Of a stretch of DNA of 64,000 nucleotides, positions 1-6,760 are shown piece by piece. Positions within the stretch are counted from its first letter, which is position 1; every line of letters begins with the position of its first letter. The stretch is taken from positions 372,001-436,000 of the forward strand of contig JAEYRH010000009.1 in NCBI GenBank assembly GCA_023435705.1. Reading direction: 5' to 3'. Below the pieces are notes generated by a model. It did not search any database, had not been told where the DNA came from, and saw nothing but the letters and a program-made list of their open reading frames with translations. The translations under genes and the position numbers were made by a program. This DNA comes from Bacillota bacterium. GTDB lineage: Bacteria > Bacillota > Clostridia > Christensenellales > UMGS416.

Positions 1-415
1 TCTGCCCGACGCAGAGGTCTATCTGGAGGAGCTTACCAATCACTGCAAAGCGCAGGGCTATGAGGTGTATCCGGTATCCGCCGCCACCAACCAGGGTTTG
101 TTGGAGCTGATGCGCGCAGTGGCCAAAAAGCTGGCTGAGCTGCCCCCCGTGGAGGTGTTCCATGAGGAGATGGAGGAGCTGGAGTCGCTGCCCAACAACG
201 ACTACACCGTGGACATGGAGGATGATGTCTATGTGGTGACCGGGCCGCTGATCACCAAGATCATTGACTCCACCAACTTCTCCGACAGCGTGAGCATGCA
301 GTTTTTTGAGCGCAGGCTTTATGAAACAGGGATCATTGACAGGCTCCGGGAGATGGGGGCCAAGCATGATGACACGGTGAGGCTCAATGAGCTGGAGTTT
401 GAGTTCTGGGATTAA
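1..415 (+). CDS. obgE: GTPase Obg, C-terminal part (5' end outside window)
   Basis: This is the 3' end of the large ribosome-associated GTPase Obg, which acts in late 50S assembly. The frame is open from base 2 and ends at TAA 413-415. The first residues are the end of the G domain (PVSAATNQGLLELM, the G5 SA motif). They are followed by the Obg C-terminal domain (VYVVTGPLITKIIDSTNF, then GAKHDDTVRLNELEFEFWD). That tail is typical of the OCT domain in Firmicutes. The last 53 bases of coding sequence are repeated, imperfectly, behind the next gene at 1201-1253. The identification is secure; only the missing N-terminus is unknown. Confidence 0.95.
   Translation, partial: LPDAEVYLEELTNHCKAQGYEVYPVSAATNQGLLELMRAVAKKLAELPPVEVFHEEMEELESLPNNDYTVDMEDDVYVVTGPLITKIIDSTNFSDSVSMQFFERRLYETGIIDRLREMGAKHDDTVRLNELEFEFWD
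361..413 (+). repeat. Direct repeat copy 1: functional obgE 3' end
   Basis: Bases 361-413 align without gaps to 1201-1253, exactly 840 bases downstream, with 46 of 53 identical by my count. This copy is the in-frame end of obgE. Confidence 0.85.
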
Positions 416-438
416 GCCGGAACCAGAAGGATATTGGG

Positions 439-1209
439 ATGTACAACAACCTGTTTTCGATTGGCCCTGTAACGGTGCATGGTTATGGGCTCATGATCGC
501 AGTCGGCGTGATCCTGGCTGTGATTCTGGCTGTGCTCCGCTCCCCCAAAAGGGGGCTGGACGAAAACATGATTTATGGCATCGGTATTGTAGCGCTTCTG
601 TCGGGCTTTTTTGGTGCAAAGCTTCTATACTGCCTGATCAATTTTAAATCATTTCTAGATAATCCCTGGGAATTCTTATCCGGCAGCGGGTTTGTGGTTT
701 ATGGGGGCATCGTTGGGGGCGTGGTCGCGGCGATGCTCTACTGCCGTGTTAAAAGGGTCTCTTTCTCGAAATACCTCGACCTTCTGGCGCCGTCGGTGGC
801 ACTGGCGCAGGGGTTCGGACGGATCGGGTGCTTCCTTGCGGGTTGCTGCTACGGTCGTGAAACTGACACCTGGTATGGTGTCACATTTCCCGATGGCAGC
901 CTTGCGCCCGGCGGTGTGCAGCTCATCCCGACGCAGCTTATCTCCAGCGCGGGGGATTTTGCCATTGCTCTGCTGCTGCTTCTCCATGCAAGGAAAACTC
1001 GTCCGGACGGGAAAACCGGCGCACTTTATCTCGTCCTCTACAGTGTGGGGCGCTTCTTCATTGAGTTTTTGCGCAATGACTATCGCGGCAGCATCGCTTT
1101 CCTGTCCACGTCACAATTCATCGCGCTCTTTATCCTTGCTTTGGGGTTTGCTTTGTACTTTTCCAAAAAGCCAAACGCTGCGTCCTTGGTCGGGGATGGG
1201 CAGGTGTGA
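439..1209 (+). CDS. lgt: Prolipoprotein diacylglyceryl transferase family protein
   Basis: A 256-residue polytopic membrane protein of the Lgt family, which transfers diacylglycerol from phosphatidylglycerol to the lipobox cysteine of prolipoproteins. The N-terminal VHGYGLMIAVG matches the family HG motif. The signature region is the variant GRIGCFLAGCCYG instead of the classical GRxxNFxxxE form; this variant is seen in clostridial members. SVGRFFIEFLRND is the conserved C-terminal arginine block. ATG 439 has AGAAGG at 425-430. Several lipoproteins in the window are plausible substrates. The last residues (GDGQV) are read out of frame through a duplicated copy of the obgE tail, so the C-terminus may have been altered by the rearrangement that placed the gene here. 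Confidence 0.85.
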   Translation: MYNNLFSIGPVTVHGYGLMIAVGVILAVILAVLRSPKRGLDENMIYGIGIVALLSGFFGAKLLYCLINFKSFLDNPWEFLSGSGFVVYGGIVGGVVAAMLYCRVKRVSFSKYLDLLAPSVALAQGFGRIGCFLAGCCYGRETDTWYGVTFPDGSLAPGGVQLIPTQLISSAGDFAIALLLLLHARKTRPDGKTGALYLVLYSVGRFFIEFLRNDYRGSIAFLSTSQFIALFILALGFALYFSKKPNAASLVGDGQV

Positions 1210-1253
1210 TGATCCGGTGAGGCTCAATGATTTGGAGTTTGAGTTCTGGGATT
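1201..1253 (+). repeat. Direct repeat copy 2: relic of an obgE 3' end behind lgt
   Basis: The frame ending at TGA 1253-1255 encodes VRLNDLEFEFWD against VRLNELEFEFWD in obgE. The differences (GAG-CTG to GAT-TTG) are conservative at protein level, and the stop is kept in phase. This looks like the end of a second, slightly diverged obgE allele and not a chance match. The lgt stop codon (1207-1209) lies inside the relic. Confidence 0.85.
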
Positions 1254-1275
1254 GATATGGTCTTGATTTCAACTG

Positions 1276-1305
1276 AGAACCCTGCCGAATCCGGCAGGGT
1301 TCTTT
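1276..1305 (+). terminator. Rho-independent terminator of obgE-lgt
   Basis: A perfect 12-bp stem (1276-1287 with 1292-1303) with loop AATC is followed by a short T tract. It also separates lgt from the convergent tRNA gene. Confidence 0.85.
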
Positions 1306-1308
1306 ATG

Positions 1309-1381
1309 TGGTAGGGGATCAAGGACTCGAACCTTGCCCCGGATATAAGCCGGAAGCTCTGACCGACTGAGCTAATCCCCC
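1309..1381 (-). tRNA. tRNA-Ile(UAU)-like gene with a compressed variable region
   Basis: The minus strand folds as a cloverleaf. The acceptor GGGGGAT pairs with ATCCCCT (one G-U), with A73 and an encoded CCA. The D stem is GCTC/GAGC with GG in the loop. The anticodon arm is TCCGG-CTTATAT-CCGGG with U33 and anticodon UAU, and the T arm is CAAGG-TTCGAGT-CCTTG. The gene is 73 bases including CCA because only about one base separates the anticodon and T stems, where four or five are normal. UAU would read AUA; most bacteria use lysidine-modified CAU instead. It may be a functional oddity, a pseudogene or an assembly deletion. Confidence 0.7.
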
Positions 1382-1392
1382 ATATGTCTACC

Positions 1393-1421
1393 ATTATACA
1401 GAAGAAGTATTCACCCCACAA
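1393..1421 (-). promoter_or_regulatory. Sigma-A promoter of the tRNA-Ile-like gene
   Basis: On the minus strand TTGTGG (1416-1421) and TATAAT (1393-1398) are separated by 17 bases, placing the transcription start a few bases before the tRNA 5' end at 1381. Confidence 0.7.
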
Positions 1422-1450
1422 GCACTTTGCAAATGGCTGCTTTGCATTCC

Positions 1451-1496
1451 AGTTTACTCAGCATCAGATTTGGGTTACACTATTCCCACCGTTTCC
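1451..1496 (+). promoter_or_regulatory. Promoter of AEC permease gene (repeat copy A)
   Basis: TTTACT (1453-1458), a 17-base spacer and TACACT (1476-1481) form a sigma-A-like promoter. The whole 46-base stretch recurs at 2477-2522 with 38 identities, including the bases after the -10 box. Confidence 0.65.
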
Positions 1497-1548
1497 ACCG
1501 GAAGAATCCTCTATCCGGTGAGGAAACAACATTTCTGGGGAGAACACT

Positions 1549-2478
1549 GTGAGCATACTGTTTCATATCCTGCTCAATAACATTGCACCCGTCTTCCTGT
1601 TGATTTTTCTAGGCTATCTGCTGGGCAGGTCATTCAAGCTGGATGTGAATTCCTTCAGCAAGATCAACCTGTATGTGTATGTGCCCGCTTTGGTGTTTGT
1701 GAAGCTGTATGAAACCAAAGTCGAAGGCCAGCATCTTCAGGCACTGCTATATGCGGTGGTGTTCCTTGCGGTGCTGGCCGCCGGCTCCGCGGCAGTGTCC
1801 AGGCTTTTGCGGCACTCCAGATCGATGAGCAGCGCGTTTATGAATTCCGTCATGTTTTACAACTCGGGCAACTTCGGCCTGCCGCTGGTCACGCTGGTGT
1901 TTCAGAACTCGCCCTATCTGCCATACGCGGTATCGATACAGATCATGGTGCTGCTCGTGCAAAACCTCTGCTCCAACACCATCGGCCTGTTCAACGCGGG
2001 GCGCGGCAAGTTGGGTGTGCTGGACTCGCTCAAAGCGGTTGCCAGAATGCCCGCCATTTATGCCATTGCGGCGGCAATGCTGCTGAAGCTCATTCCGATT
2101 GACTTCACCACGACCTTTGTCTGGCCGGCGGCTGTTTATATCAAGGACGGCCTGGTGTCCGTCGCGCTGCTCACATTGGGAATCCAGCTTTCAAAGTCTG
2201 CCCTTCGGTTTAAGAATGCGGAAGTCTATCTGGCCTCGTTCATGCGATTGGTCGCCGGCCCGGCGCTGGCACTGCTTGTGATTTGGCTGTTTGGAGTCCA
2301 TGGTGATATGGCAAGGGTGCTGTTGATCTCATCCTCGGTGCCCACTGCGGTGAACACGGCGTTAGTCGCGGTTGAGATGGACAATGAGAAGGAATTTGCC
2401 TCCCAGGTGGTGATGGTGACATCGCTATTCAGCGCGGTTACGCTCACGGCGGTGATTTATCTGTCCACCTTCTTGTAG
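1549..2478 (+). CDS. AEC-family (auxin efflux carrier type) permease
   Basis: A 309-residue protein with about ten hydrophobic segments in two halves, typical of the AEC family (PF03547) of carboxylate or small organic-anion transporters. The motif MFYNSGNFGLPL in the fourth or fifth segment is the family N-x-GN-x-G-x-P signature. The start is GTG 1549 with GGGGAG six bases upstream. It is flanked by two copies of the same promoter sequence, and its stop codon TAG (2476-2478) overlaps the second copy. The substrate cannot be told. It interrupts the usual obgE-yhbY neighbourhood and is probably a later insertion. Confidence 0.85.
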   Translation: MSILFHILLNNIAPVFLLIFLGYLLGRSFKLDVNSFSKINLYVYVPALVFVKLYETKVEGQHLQALLYAVVFLAVLAAGSAAVSRLLRHSRSMSSAFMNSVMFYNSGNFGLPLVTLVFQNSPYLPYAVSIQIMVLLVQNLCSNTIGLFNAGRGKLGVLDSLKAVARMPAIYAIAAAMLLKLIPIDFTTTFVWPAAVYIKDGLVSVALLTLGIQLSKSALRFKNAEVYLASFMRLVAGPALALLVIWLFGVHGDMARVLLISSSVPTAVNTALVAVEMDNEKEFASQVVMVTSLFSAVTLTAVIYLSTFL

Positions 2479-2522
2479 TTTACTCCGCTGCCATTTTGGG
2501 TTACACTATACCCACCATTTCC
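2477..2522 (+). promoter_or_regulatory. Promoter of yhbY (repeat copy B)
   Basis: TTTACT (2479-2484), 17 bases and TACACT (2502-2507) repeat the promoter at 1451-1496. It begins within the stop codon of the preceding permease gene. Confidence 0.65.
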
Positions 2523-2540
2523 CAACGAAAGAGGAACAAA

Positions 2541-2837
2541 ATGCTCACGCCCAAACAGCGTAAATACCTCCGCAGCCTCGCCACCGACATGGACCCTATT
2601 TTCCAGGTTGGCAAAGGCGGCATCAACGACAACCTGATCAAGCAGGTCAATGATGCTCTGGAGGCCCGCGAACTTATCAAGCTCACAGCCCTCAAGACAT
2701 CGCCCACACCTGCCCGCGAAGCCTGCGAGGTACTGGCCGCTGCAATCGGCGCCGAGGCTGTGTTTTCCATCGGCAACCGGCTGGTGCTTTATCGGGAATC
2801 GAAGGAGAACAAGAAGATATTTTTGGAGAAGGTGTAA
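2541..2837 (+). CDS. yhbY: YhbY-type (CRM domain) ribosome assembly RNA-binding protein
   Basis: A 98-residue single-domain CRS1-YhbY (CRM) protein. MLTPKQRKYLRSLATDMDPIFQVGKGGINDN carries the family GxxG-type loop, and the protein associates with pre-50S particles in other bacteria. ATG 2541 is chosen over an upstream in-frame start because AAGAGGAA at 2529-2536 has the right spacing and protein homology begins there. In Bacillus and many clostridia this gene sits directly between obgE and nadD. Here it keeps that order but is separated from both neighbours by insertions. Confidence 0.93.
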   Translation: MLTPKQRKYLRSLATDMDPIFQVGKGGINDNLIKQVNDALEARELIKLTALKTSPTPAREACEVLAAAIGAEAVFSIGNRLVLYRESKENKKIFLEKV

Positions 2838-2840
2838 TCC

Positions 2841-2985
2841 CCATCCCCCTGCCCCCTTCCCCGTAAGTCCCAATGGTTATGAATTGACTGCCATTGGGGA
2901 AGGGGGAGGCCGATTGCAGGGCTTCGCCCTGCACCCGGTCTCATCAGTAGGGGCCGGGCTCCGGCCCGGCCCGTCTGTGAACGAT
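2841..2985. repeat. Hairpin-rich intergenic repeat
   Basis: The stretch between yhbY and the convergent gene is filled by stacked inverted repeats. C/T-rich CCCCCTTCCCC faces GGGGAAGGGGG around an inner CCAATGG/CCATTGG pair. GCAGGGCttcGCCCTGC follows, then a GGGCCGGGCtccGGCCCGGCC-like palindrome. The composition is REP-like. It differs from the two repeats at 37.9 and 51.2 kb and could double as a bidirectional terminator. Confidence 0.55.
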
Positions 2986-2990
2986 GACCA

Positions 2991-3872
2991 CTAAGACGCC
3001 CGCCTCCTGAAATACTTCATGTTCGGAAACAACGCTGCCGCAGCGCCGATCACGAAGCACCCAGCCGCGCAAATCAGATACCATGTGCGGAAGGGTGTGA
3101 GCCACGCCATCGCGCAGAGCATCGCGCCGGTGAGCGCAAAGCGGATGCTCACGGCAAGGCTGGCAAACTTGGGGCGCGACTGCTTGCGGCGCTTGCGCCA
3201 CAGCTCCTCGGCTTTTTCCATATAAGGCTTGAGTGCTTCTGGCGGCGGGGCGAAAGCGCCGTCCCAGGCCATGGAGGAAAGCTTTTCACCGTCGTAGAGA
3301 TCCACGACCACACCGGGCACGGCCTTGGCAAATGCTCTTGCCTCCGGTGTGAACTCGGCGGTTGTGCAAATGACCAGATTGCCAAGACCAGCTTGTCTGG
3401 CCCGGTCCACCATCTCCAGGATGTCCTGGGCAGTCACAGGGGCGGTGGGGTGGCGGCGCAGGATCGCGATGTCGGAATCCTGGCCGTCCATCTGCAGGCG
3501 GGGTCCGCCATCCTGCGGGGTAACATAGCGGTAGCGGCACTGAAACAGCAGGATGTTGAGCGTAAACTTGTGGAACCGGTCCGGCTCGCTTTTCACCATT
3601 TCATCGCAGATCCACAGGTCATAGGCCTGGCGCTCCAACTGGATGCGGCGGCGGCGGAGCTTCTGCCGGCGATACAGCAGAAAAGCCGCTGCGGCGCTTG
3701 CAGTGAAAACCGCTGCCGGCAGGGCTGCCACCACAGGGTTGTGGATGCGCGAAGAAAAAACAATGAAGGATAAAAGCGCTACCAGTGTTACAAACGCGAC
3801 GCCGTCCAGCAGCCTTGCCAGTGAAAAGGGCTCAGCCCTTCGCCGGGGCGTCATTGGACTGGTGATATTCAT
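2991..3872 (-). CDS. Membrane protein with degenerate restriction-endonuclease-like (Mrr) domain
   Basis: A 293-residue protein. It has two N-terminal membrane helices (about residues 20-60) and two more near the C-terminus (about 245-285). Between them is a soluble domain whose core reads VDRARQAGLGNLVICTTAEFTPEARAFAK and VVDLYDGEKLSSM. That pattern (VVTT-x-FT-x-x-A, then L-DGE-x-L) is the C-terminal half of Mrr/RE-like nucleases. The expected Q-x-K strand is replaced by IAILRRH, so catalysis is doubtful. ATG 3872 has a near-perfect AGGAGGTG ribosome site (3877-3884). The longer in-frame extension antisense to nadD has no such support. The gene is inverted inside the yhbY-nadD block. Confidence 0.7.
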   Translation of the reverse strand: MNITSPMTPRRRAEPFSLARLLDGVAFVTLVALLSFIVFSSRIHNPVVAALPAAVFTASAAAAFLLYRRQKLRRRRIQLERQAYDLWICDEMVKSEPDRFHKFTLNILLFQCRYRYVTPQDGGPRLQMDGQDSDIAILRRHPTAPVTAQDILEMVDRARQAGLGNLVICTTAEFTPEARAFAKAVPGVVVDLYDGEKLSSMAWDGAFAPPPEALKPYMEKAEELWRKRRKQSRPKFASLAVSIRFALTGAMLCAMAWLTPFRTWYLICAAGCFVIGAAAALFPNMKYFRRRAS

Positions 3873-3995
3873 AGGGCACCTCCTGCTTGGGGTTTCGTGT
3901 TGGATCAGCAAACCCGACTTGATATGGAGCCTCTTGTAGGTAGTTTGTCCCTCGCTTGGAAAAATATGCCTCAGAGGCAATAAGGGGTCTGGCCC

Positions 3996-4628
3996 GTGGT
4001 GGAACAGCTTCAATCCCAACAGCGAATCGGTATTTATGGCGGCACCTTTGACCCGGTGCATAACGCCCATTTGATGGTGGCCCGCCTGGCTCGTGAGGCG
4101 GCAGGGCTTGATTATGTCATCTTTATGCCCTCCGGCACGCCGCCCCATAAAGAAGCGACAGGGCTCACCGATGCCCATCACCGGCTTCAAATGGTGCGGC
4201 TTGCCATTGACAGCACGAAGGGCTTTGATGCATCGGACTTGGAAATTGCCGCACCCGGTGTGGATTACACGGTGGACACACTTCGCCTGCTGAAAAATGC
4301 CCATCCCGCCGCAAAGCTGCACTTCATCATCGGCGGCGATTCGCTGATGTATCTGGATCAATGGTTTGATCCACAAGGCCTGCTTAAGCTTGCTGTGTTC
4401 ATTGCTGTGTTCCGGCCCGACAGCTCCATGCAGGAGTTGGAGTGCAAGCGGCTTGAACTCCTTGCCCGTTATGGCGGCGAGATTCTGCTGGTGGAATGCC
4501 CCGGCATGGATATTTCCTCCACCGCGATCCGGCGAATGGTTTCTGCTGGGGAGGATATCACAGGTTTGGTGCCGCCTGCGGTGGCTCAATACATTGTGGA
4601 TAACAAGTTATATTTGGAGACACTATGA
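3996..4628 (+). CDS. nadD: Nicotinate-nucleotide adenylyltransferase
   Basis: A 210-residue NadD that converts nicotinate mononucleotide and ATP to deamido-NAD. The nucleotidyltransferase motif GIYGGTFDPVHNAHL is at residues 12-26, and the C-terminal ISSTAIRRM matches the family ISSTxIR motif. GTG 3996 is preceded by AAGGGGT. The next gene, yqeK, overlaps it by four bases (ATGA), the standard Firmicute arrangement. Confidence 0.96.
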   Translation: MVEQLQSQQRIGIYGGTFDPVHNAHLMVARLAREAAGLDYVIFMPSGTPPHKEATGLTDAHHRLQMVRLAIDSTKGFDASDLEIAAPGVDYTVDTLRLLKNAHPAAKLHFIIGGDSLMYLDQWFDPQGLLKLAVFIAVFRPDSSMQELECKRLELLARYGGEILLVECPGMDISSTAIRRMVSAGEDITGLVPPAVAQYIVDNKLYLETL

Positions 4629-5197
4629 ATCGTGACGAAATCCTCGCCTATCTCAAGGCAAGCCTCAAGCCCAAGCGGGTGCAGCACAGCCTTGGTGTGG
4701 AAAAATCTGCCGCCGAGCTTGCAAGGCGTTATGGCGCTGATCCGGATAAGGCGGCGCTGGCTGGTCTTGTGCATGACTGCGCCAAGAGCATGGACCGAGG
4801 TCTCATGGCCCAATACGCCTGCGAAACCGGTTTTCCGATGGAGGGCATCACCAGCGCAGGTGTGGGCATCCTGCACGCCCCGGCCGGCGCAGTGCTCGCC
4901 CGGCGGGCGTTTGGCATTGAGGATGATGAGGTGCTCTCCGCCGTGATGTGGCACACCGTGCCCCGCGCCGATATGTCGCTGCTGGACAAGATTGTTTCAT
5001 TGGCTGACATCATTGAGCCGAACCGTGACTTCCGCGGCGTGGAGCGCGTCCGCGAGGCAGCCAAAATAAGCCTTGACGAAGGCTTCCGGCTCTCGCTGGC
5101 CCGTGTGATGGCCTATGTGCTGGAGGAAGGGCTCTACGTGCACCCGCTCACTCTGCAGGTGTACAATGAGCTGACATTGGCGCGGGAGAGGCTGTGA
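4625..5197 (+). CDS. yqeK: YqeK-type HD-domain bis(5'-nucleosyl)-tetraphosphatase
   Basis: A 190-residue HD-superfamily phosphohydrolase. RVQHSLGVEKSAAELA provides the first histidine, LVHDCAK the HD metal ligands, and ILHAPAGA and HTVPRADMSLLDKIVSLADIIEPNR the remaining ligands. YqeK proteins hydrolyse diadenosine tetraphosphate. The start overlaps the nadD stop in ATGA, implying translational coupling. Confidence 0.92.
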   Translation: MNRDEILAYLKASLKPKRVQHSLGVEKSAAELARRYGADPDKAALAGLVHDCAKSMDRGLMAQYACETGFPMEGITSAGVGILHAPAGAVLARRAFGIEDDEVLSAVMWHTVPRADMSLLDKIVSLADIIEPNRDFRGVERVREAAKISLDEGFRLSLARVMAYVLEEGLYVHPLTLQVYNELTLARERL

Positions 5198-5220
5198 TCC
5201 CGAGGGGATTTCAAAAGCGC

Positions 5221-5249
5221 TTGCCAACGTTTTCCTGTTTTGTTAAAAT
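5221..5249 (+). promoter_or_regulatory. Sigma-A promoter of rsfS
   Basis: TTGCCA (5221-5226), 17 bases, TAAAAT (5244-5249). The start would fall near 5256, leaving a short leader with AAAGGAAGGG before ATG 5270. Confidence 0.7.
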
Positions 5250-5269
5250 GACCCAAAGGAAGGGATTGC

Positions 5270-5623
5270 ATGACCGATCAGGCCAAAGGGCTTTGCGACA
5301 AGGTTGTCGGCATTTTATTGGAAAAGAAAGCGCAAGACATCGCGGTGGTGGATATTTCCGCCCTCACGGTGATTGCAGACGCGTTCGTGGTGTGCAGCGG
5401 CCGCACCCCCATTCAGGTGCGGGCTCTGGCCGATGAGCTCGAGGAAAAGCTCCGGGCATCCGGTTTGGCCCCCCTGCGCCGGGAAGGCCTTCAAGCCGCC
5501 CGATGGGTCGTGTTGGATCTGGGCCACGTGCTGGTGCATGTGTTCCACCGCGAAGAGCGGGAGTTTTACAACCTGGAGCGCCTGTGGAACAACGGCGACA
5601 ACATCACCCACTATACTGATTGA
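5270..5623 (+). CDS. rsfS: Ribosomal silencing factor RsfS
   Basis: A 117-residue RsfS/Iojap protein, which binds uL14 and blocks subunit joining. The whole length fits the family. DIAVVDISALTVIADAFVVCSGRTPIQVRA and RREGLQAARWVVLDLGHVLVHVF are its two conserved blocks. It has its own promoter although it follows yqeK as in Bacillus, and it ends at a strong terminator. Confidence 0.95.
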   Translation: MTDQAKGLCDKVVGILLEKKAQDIAVVDISALTVIADAFVVCSGRTPIQVRALADELEEKLRASGLAPLRREGLQAARWVVLDLGHVLVHVFHREEREFYNLERLWNNGDNITHYTD

Positions 5624-5628
5624 GATTT

Positions 5629-5651
5629 GGCCGGGGTTCCCTCGGCCTTTT
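5629..5651 (+). terminator. Terminator of rsfS
   Basis: An 8-bp stem (GGCCGGGG with CCTCGGCC, one G-T) and loop TTC are followed by TTTT. Confidence 0.8.
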
Positions 5652-5682
5652 GTTCATTGACTGATGCTGGTTGGGAGGGTTT

Positions 5683-6690
5683 ATGCAGGCTGGATACCGC
5701 ACGCTGGTGATCTGGGATCTTCTGCGCAAGCATACCGATGAGGAGCACCCGATCAACGCCGCTGAGCTTGCCGAGCACCTGCACGCCATGGGCATGGATG
5801 TGGAGCGGCGCAGCATTTACCGCAGCATTGCCGATCTGGAGGAAGCGGGTGTGGAGATCATCCATGTCACCCGCAAAAGCGAGGGCTTCTATCTGGCCCA
5901 GCGGGAGTTTGAGATCGCTGAGCTGAAGCTCCTGATGGACGCCGTGCAGTCCGCCCGGTTCATTACCTCCAGAAAGTCGCGGGAGCTTGTGAAAAAGCTT
6001 GCCAATTTTGCCAGCAAGGCGCAGGCCGAGCAGCTGCTCCGCAGTGTTTTTCTGGAAGAACGCGCCAAGTGCGCCAACGAGCAAATCTATTACAACATAG
6101 ACCACATTTATGAGGCGATCCGCTGCAGCAGGCAGATCAGCTTCAAGTATTGCGAATACGACCTGAAAAAGCACCGTGTGGAGCGCCGGGGTGGCGCGAA
6201 ATACACCGCCAGCCCCTACGCGCTGGAGTGGAACAGCGATGCCTACTATCTCATCTGCCGGGTGGGCACGCTGATGAAGTTCACCCATTTCCGTGTGGAC
6301 AGGATGAAGGACATCGATGTGCTGGAGGACCCCACTCTCCCTTATTCCGAGTTTTTTGACGACGGCCGGTGGAACATCGCCGACTACGGTAAGCGGGCAT
6401 TCAGCATGTTTGAGGGGCCCCTGGAGGATGTGAGCATCCGCTTTAAAAACCACCTGGTCACTGCGGTGATCGACCGGCTTGGGGAGGACGTCCGCATTGT
6501 GCCAGACGGCGACGAATGGTTCATGCTTCACGCAAGGCTTGTGGTGAGCCCCGGGCTCACAGCGTGGCTGGCCCACTTTGGCGGCGATGCTGAGGTGATT
6601 GGCCCGCTAAGCGCCAGAGAGGGTATCCGAACAGTGCTTGCCCAGATGCTGGCACGATATGCGGAAGAACCGCCTGACAGCTCTGTGTAA
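5683..6690 (+). CDS. WYL-domain transcriptional regulator
   Basis: A 335-residue regulator. An N-terminal helix-turn-helix (residues about 8-65, with INAAELAEHL and RRSIYRSIADLEEAG) is followed by a WYL ligand-binding domain (about 140-230; ISFKYCEYDLKKHRV, SPYALEWNSDAYYLIC, FRVDRMKDIDVL) and a WCX-type C-terminus. ATG 5683 is taken because GGGAGG lies just upstream; a TTG 12 bases earlier is less likely. Its stop codon overlaps a 16-base palindrome in front of the next gene, so the two could be linked, but the target is unknown. Confidence 0.85.
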   Translation: MQAGYRTLVIWDLLRKHTDEEHPINAAELAEHLHAMGMDVERRSIYRSIADLEEAGVEIIHVTRKSEGFYLAQREFEIAELKLLMDAVQSARFITSRKSRELVKKLANFASKAQAEQLLRSVFLEERAKCANEQIYYNIDHIYEAIRCSRQISFKYCEYDLKKHRVERRGGAKYTASPYALEWNSDAYYLICRVGTLMKFTHFRVDRMKDIDVLEDPTLPYSEFFDDGRWNIADYGKRAFSMFEGPLEDVSIRFKNHLVTAVIDRLGEDVRIVPDGDEWFMLHARLVVSPGLTAWLAHFGGDAEVIGPLSAREGIRTVLAQMLARYAEEPPDSSV

Positions 6691-6728
6691 CGTTTGTTAC
6701 ATTGTTTTCGGGATCTTCCGGTTATACT
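6686..6728 (+). promoter_or_regulatory. Promoter and palindromic operator candidate before the TlpA-like gene
   Basis: The -10 box TATACT (6723-6728) has a weak -35 region near 6701-6707. The perfect palindrome TGTAAC-GTTT-GTTACA (6686-6701) abuts it and resembles repressor sites such as Rex-type operators. No specific regulator can be named. Confidence 0.5.
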
Positions 6729-6760
6729 GCAAACAACCAGTATCATTCAGGAGGGTCAAA

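Noticed and set aside
692..1255. 187-codon frame within lgt that ends in obgE-like residues
   Set aside because: Only the last 20 or so residues are meaningful, as a relic of the obgE tail. The rest is an out-of-frame reading of lgt.
3873..4589. Open frame extending the Mrr-like membrane protein by about 240 residues upstream, antisense to nadD
   Set aside because: The sequence is a shadow of nadD with no homology, and ATG 3872 has an excellent ribosome site.
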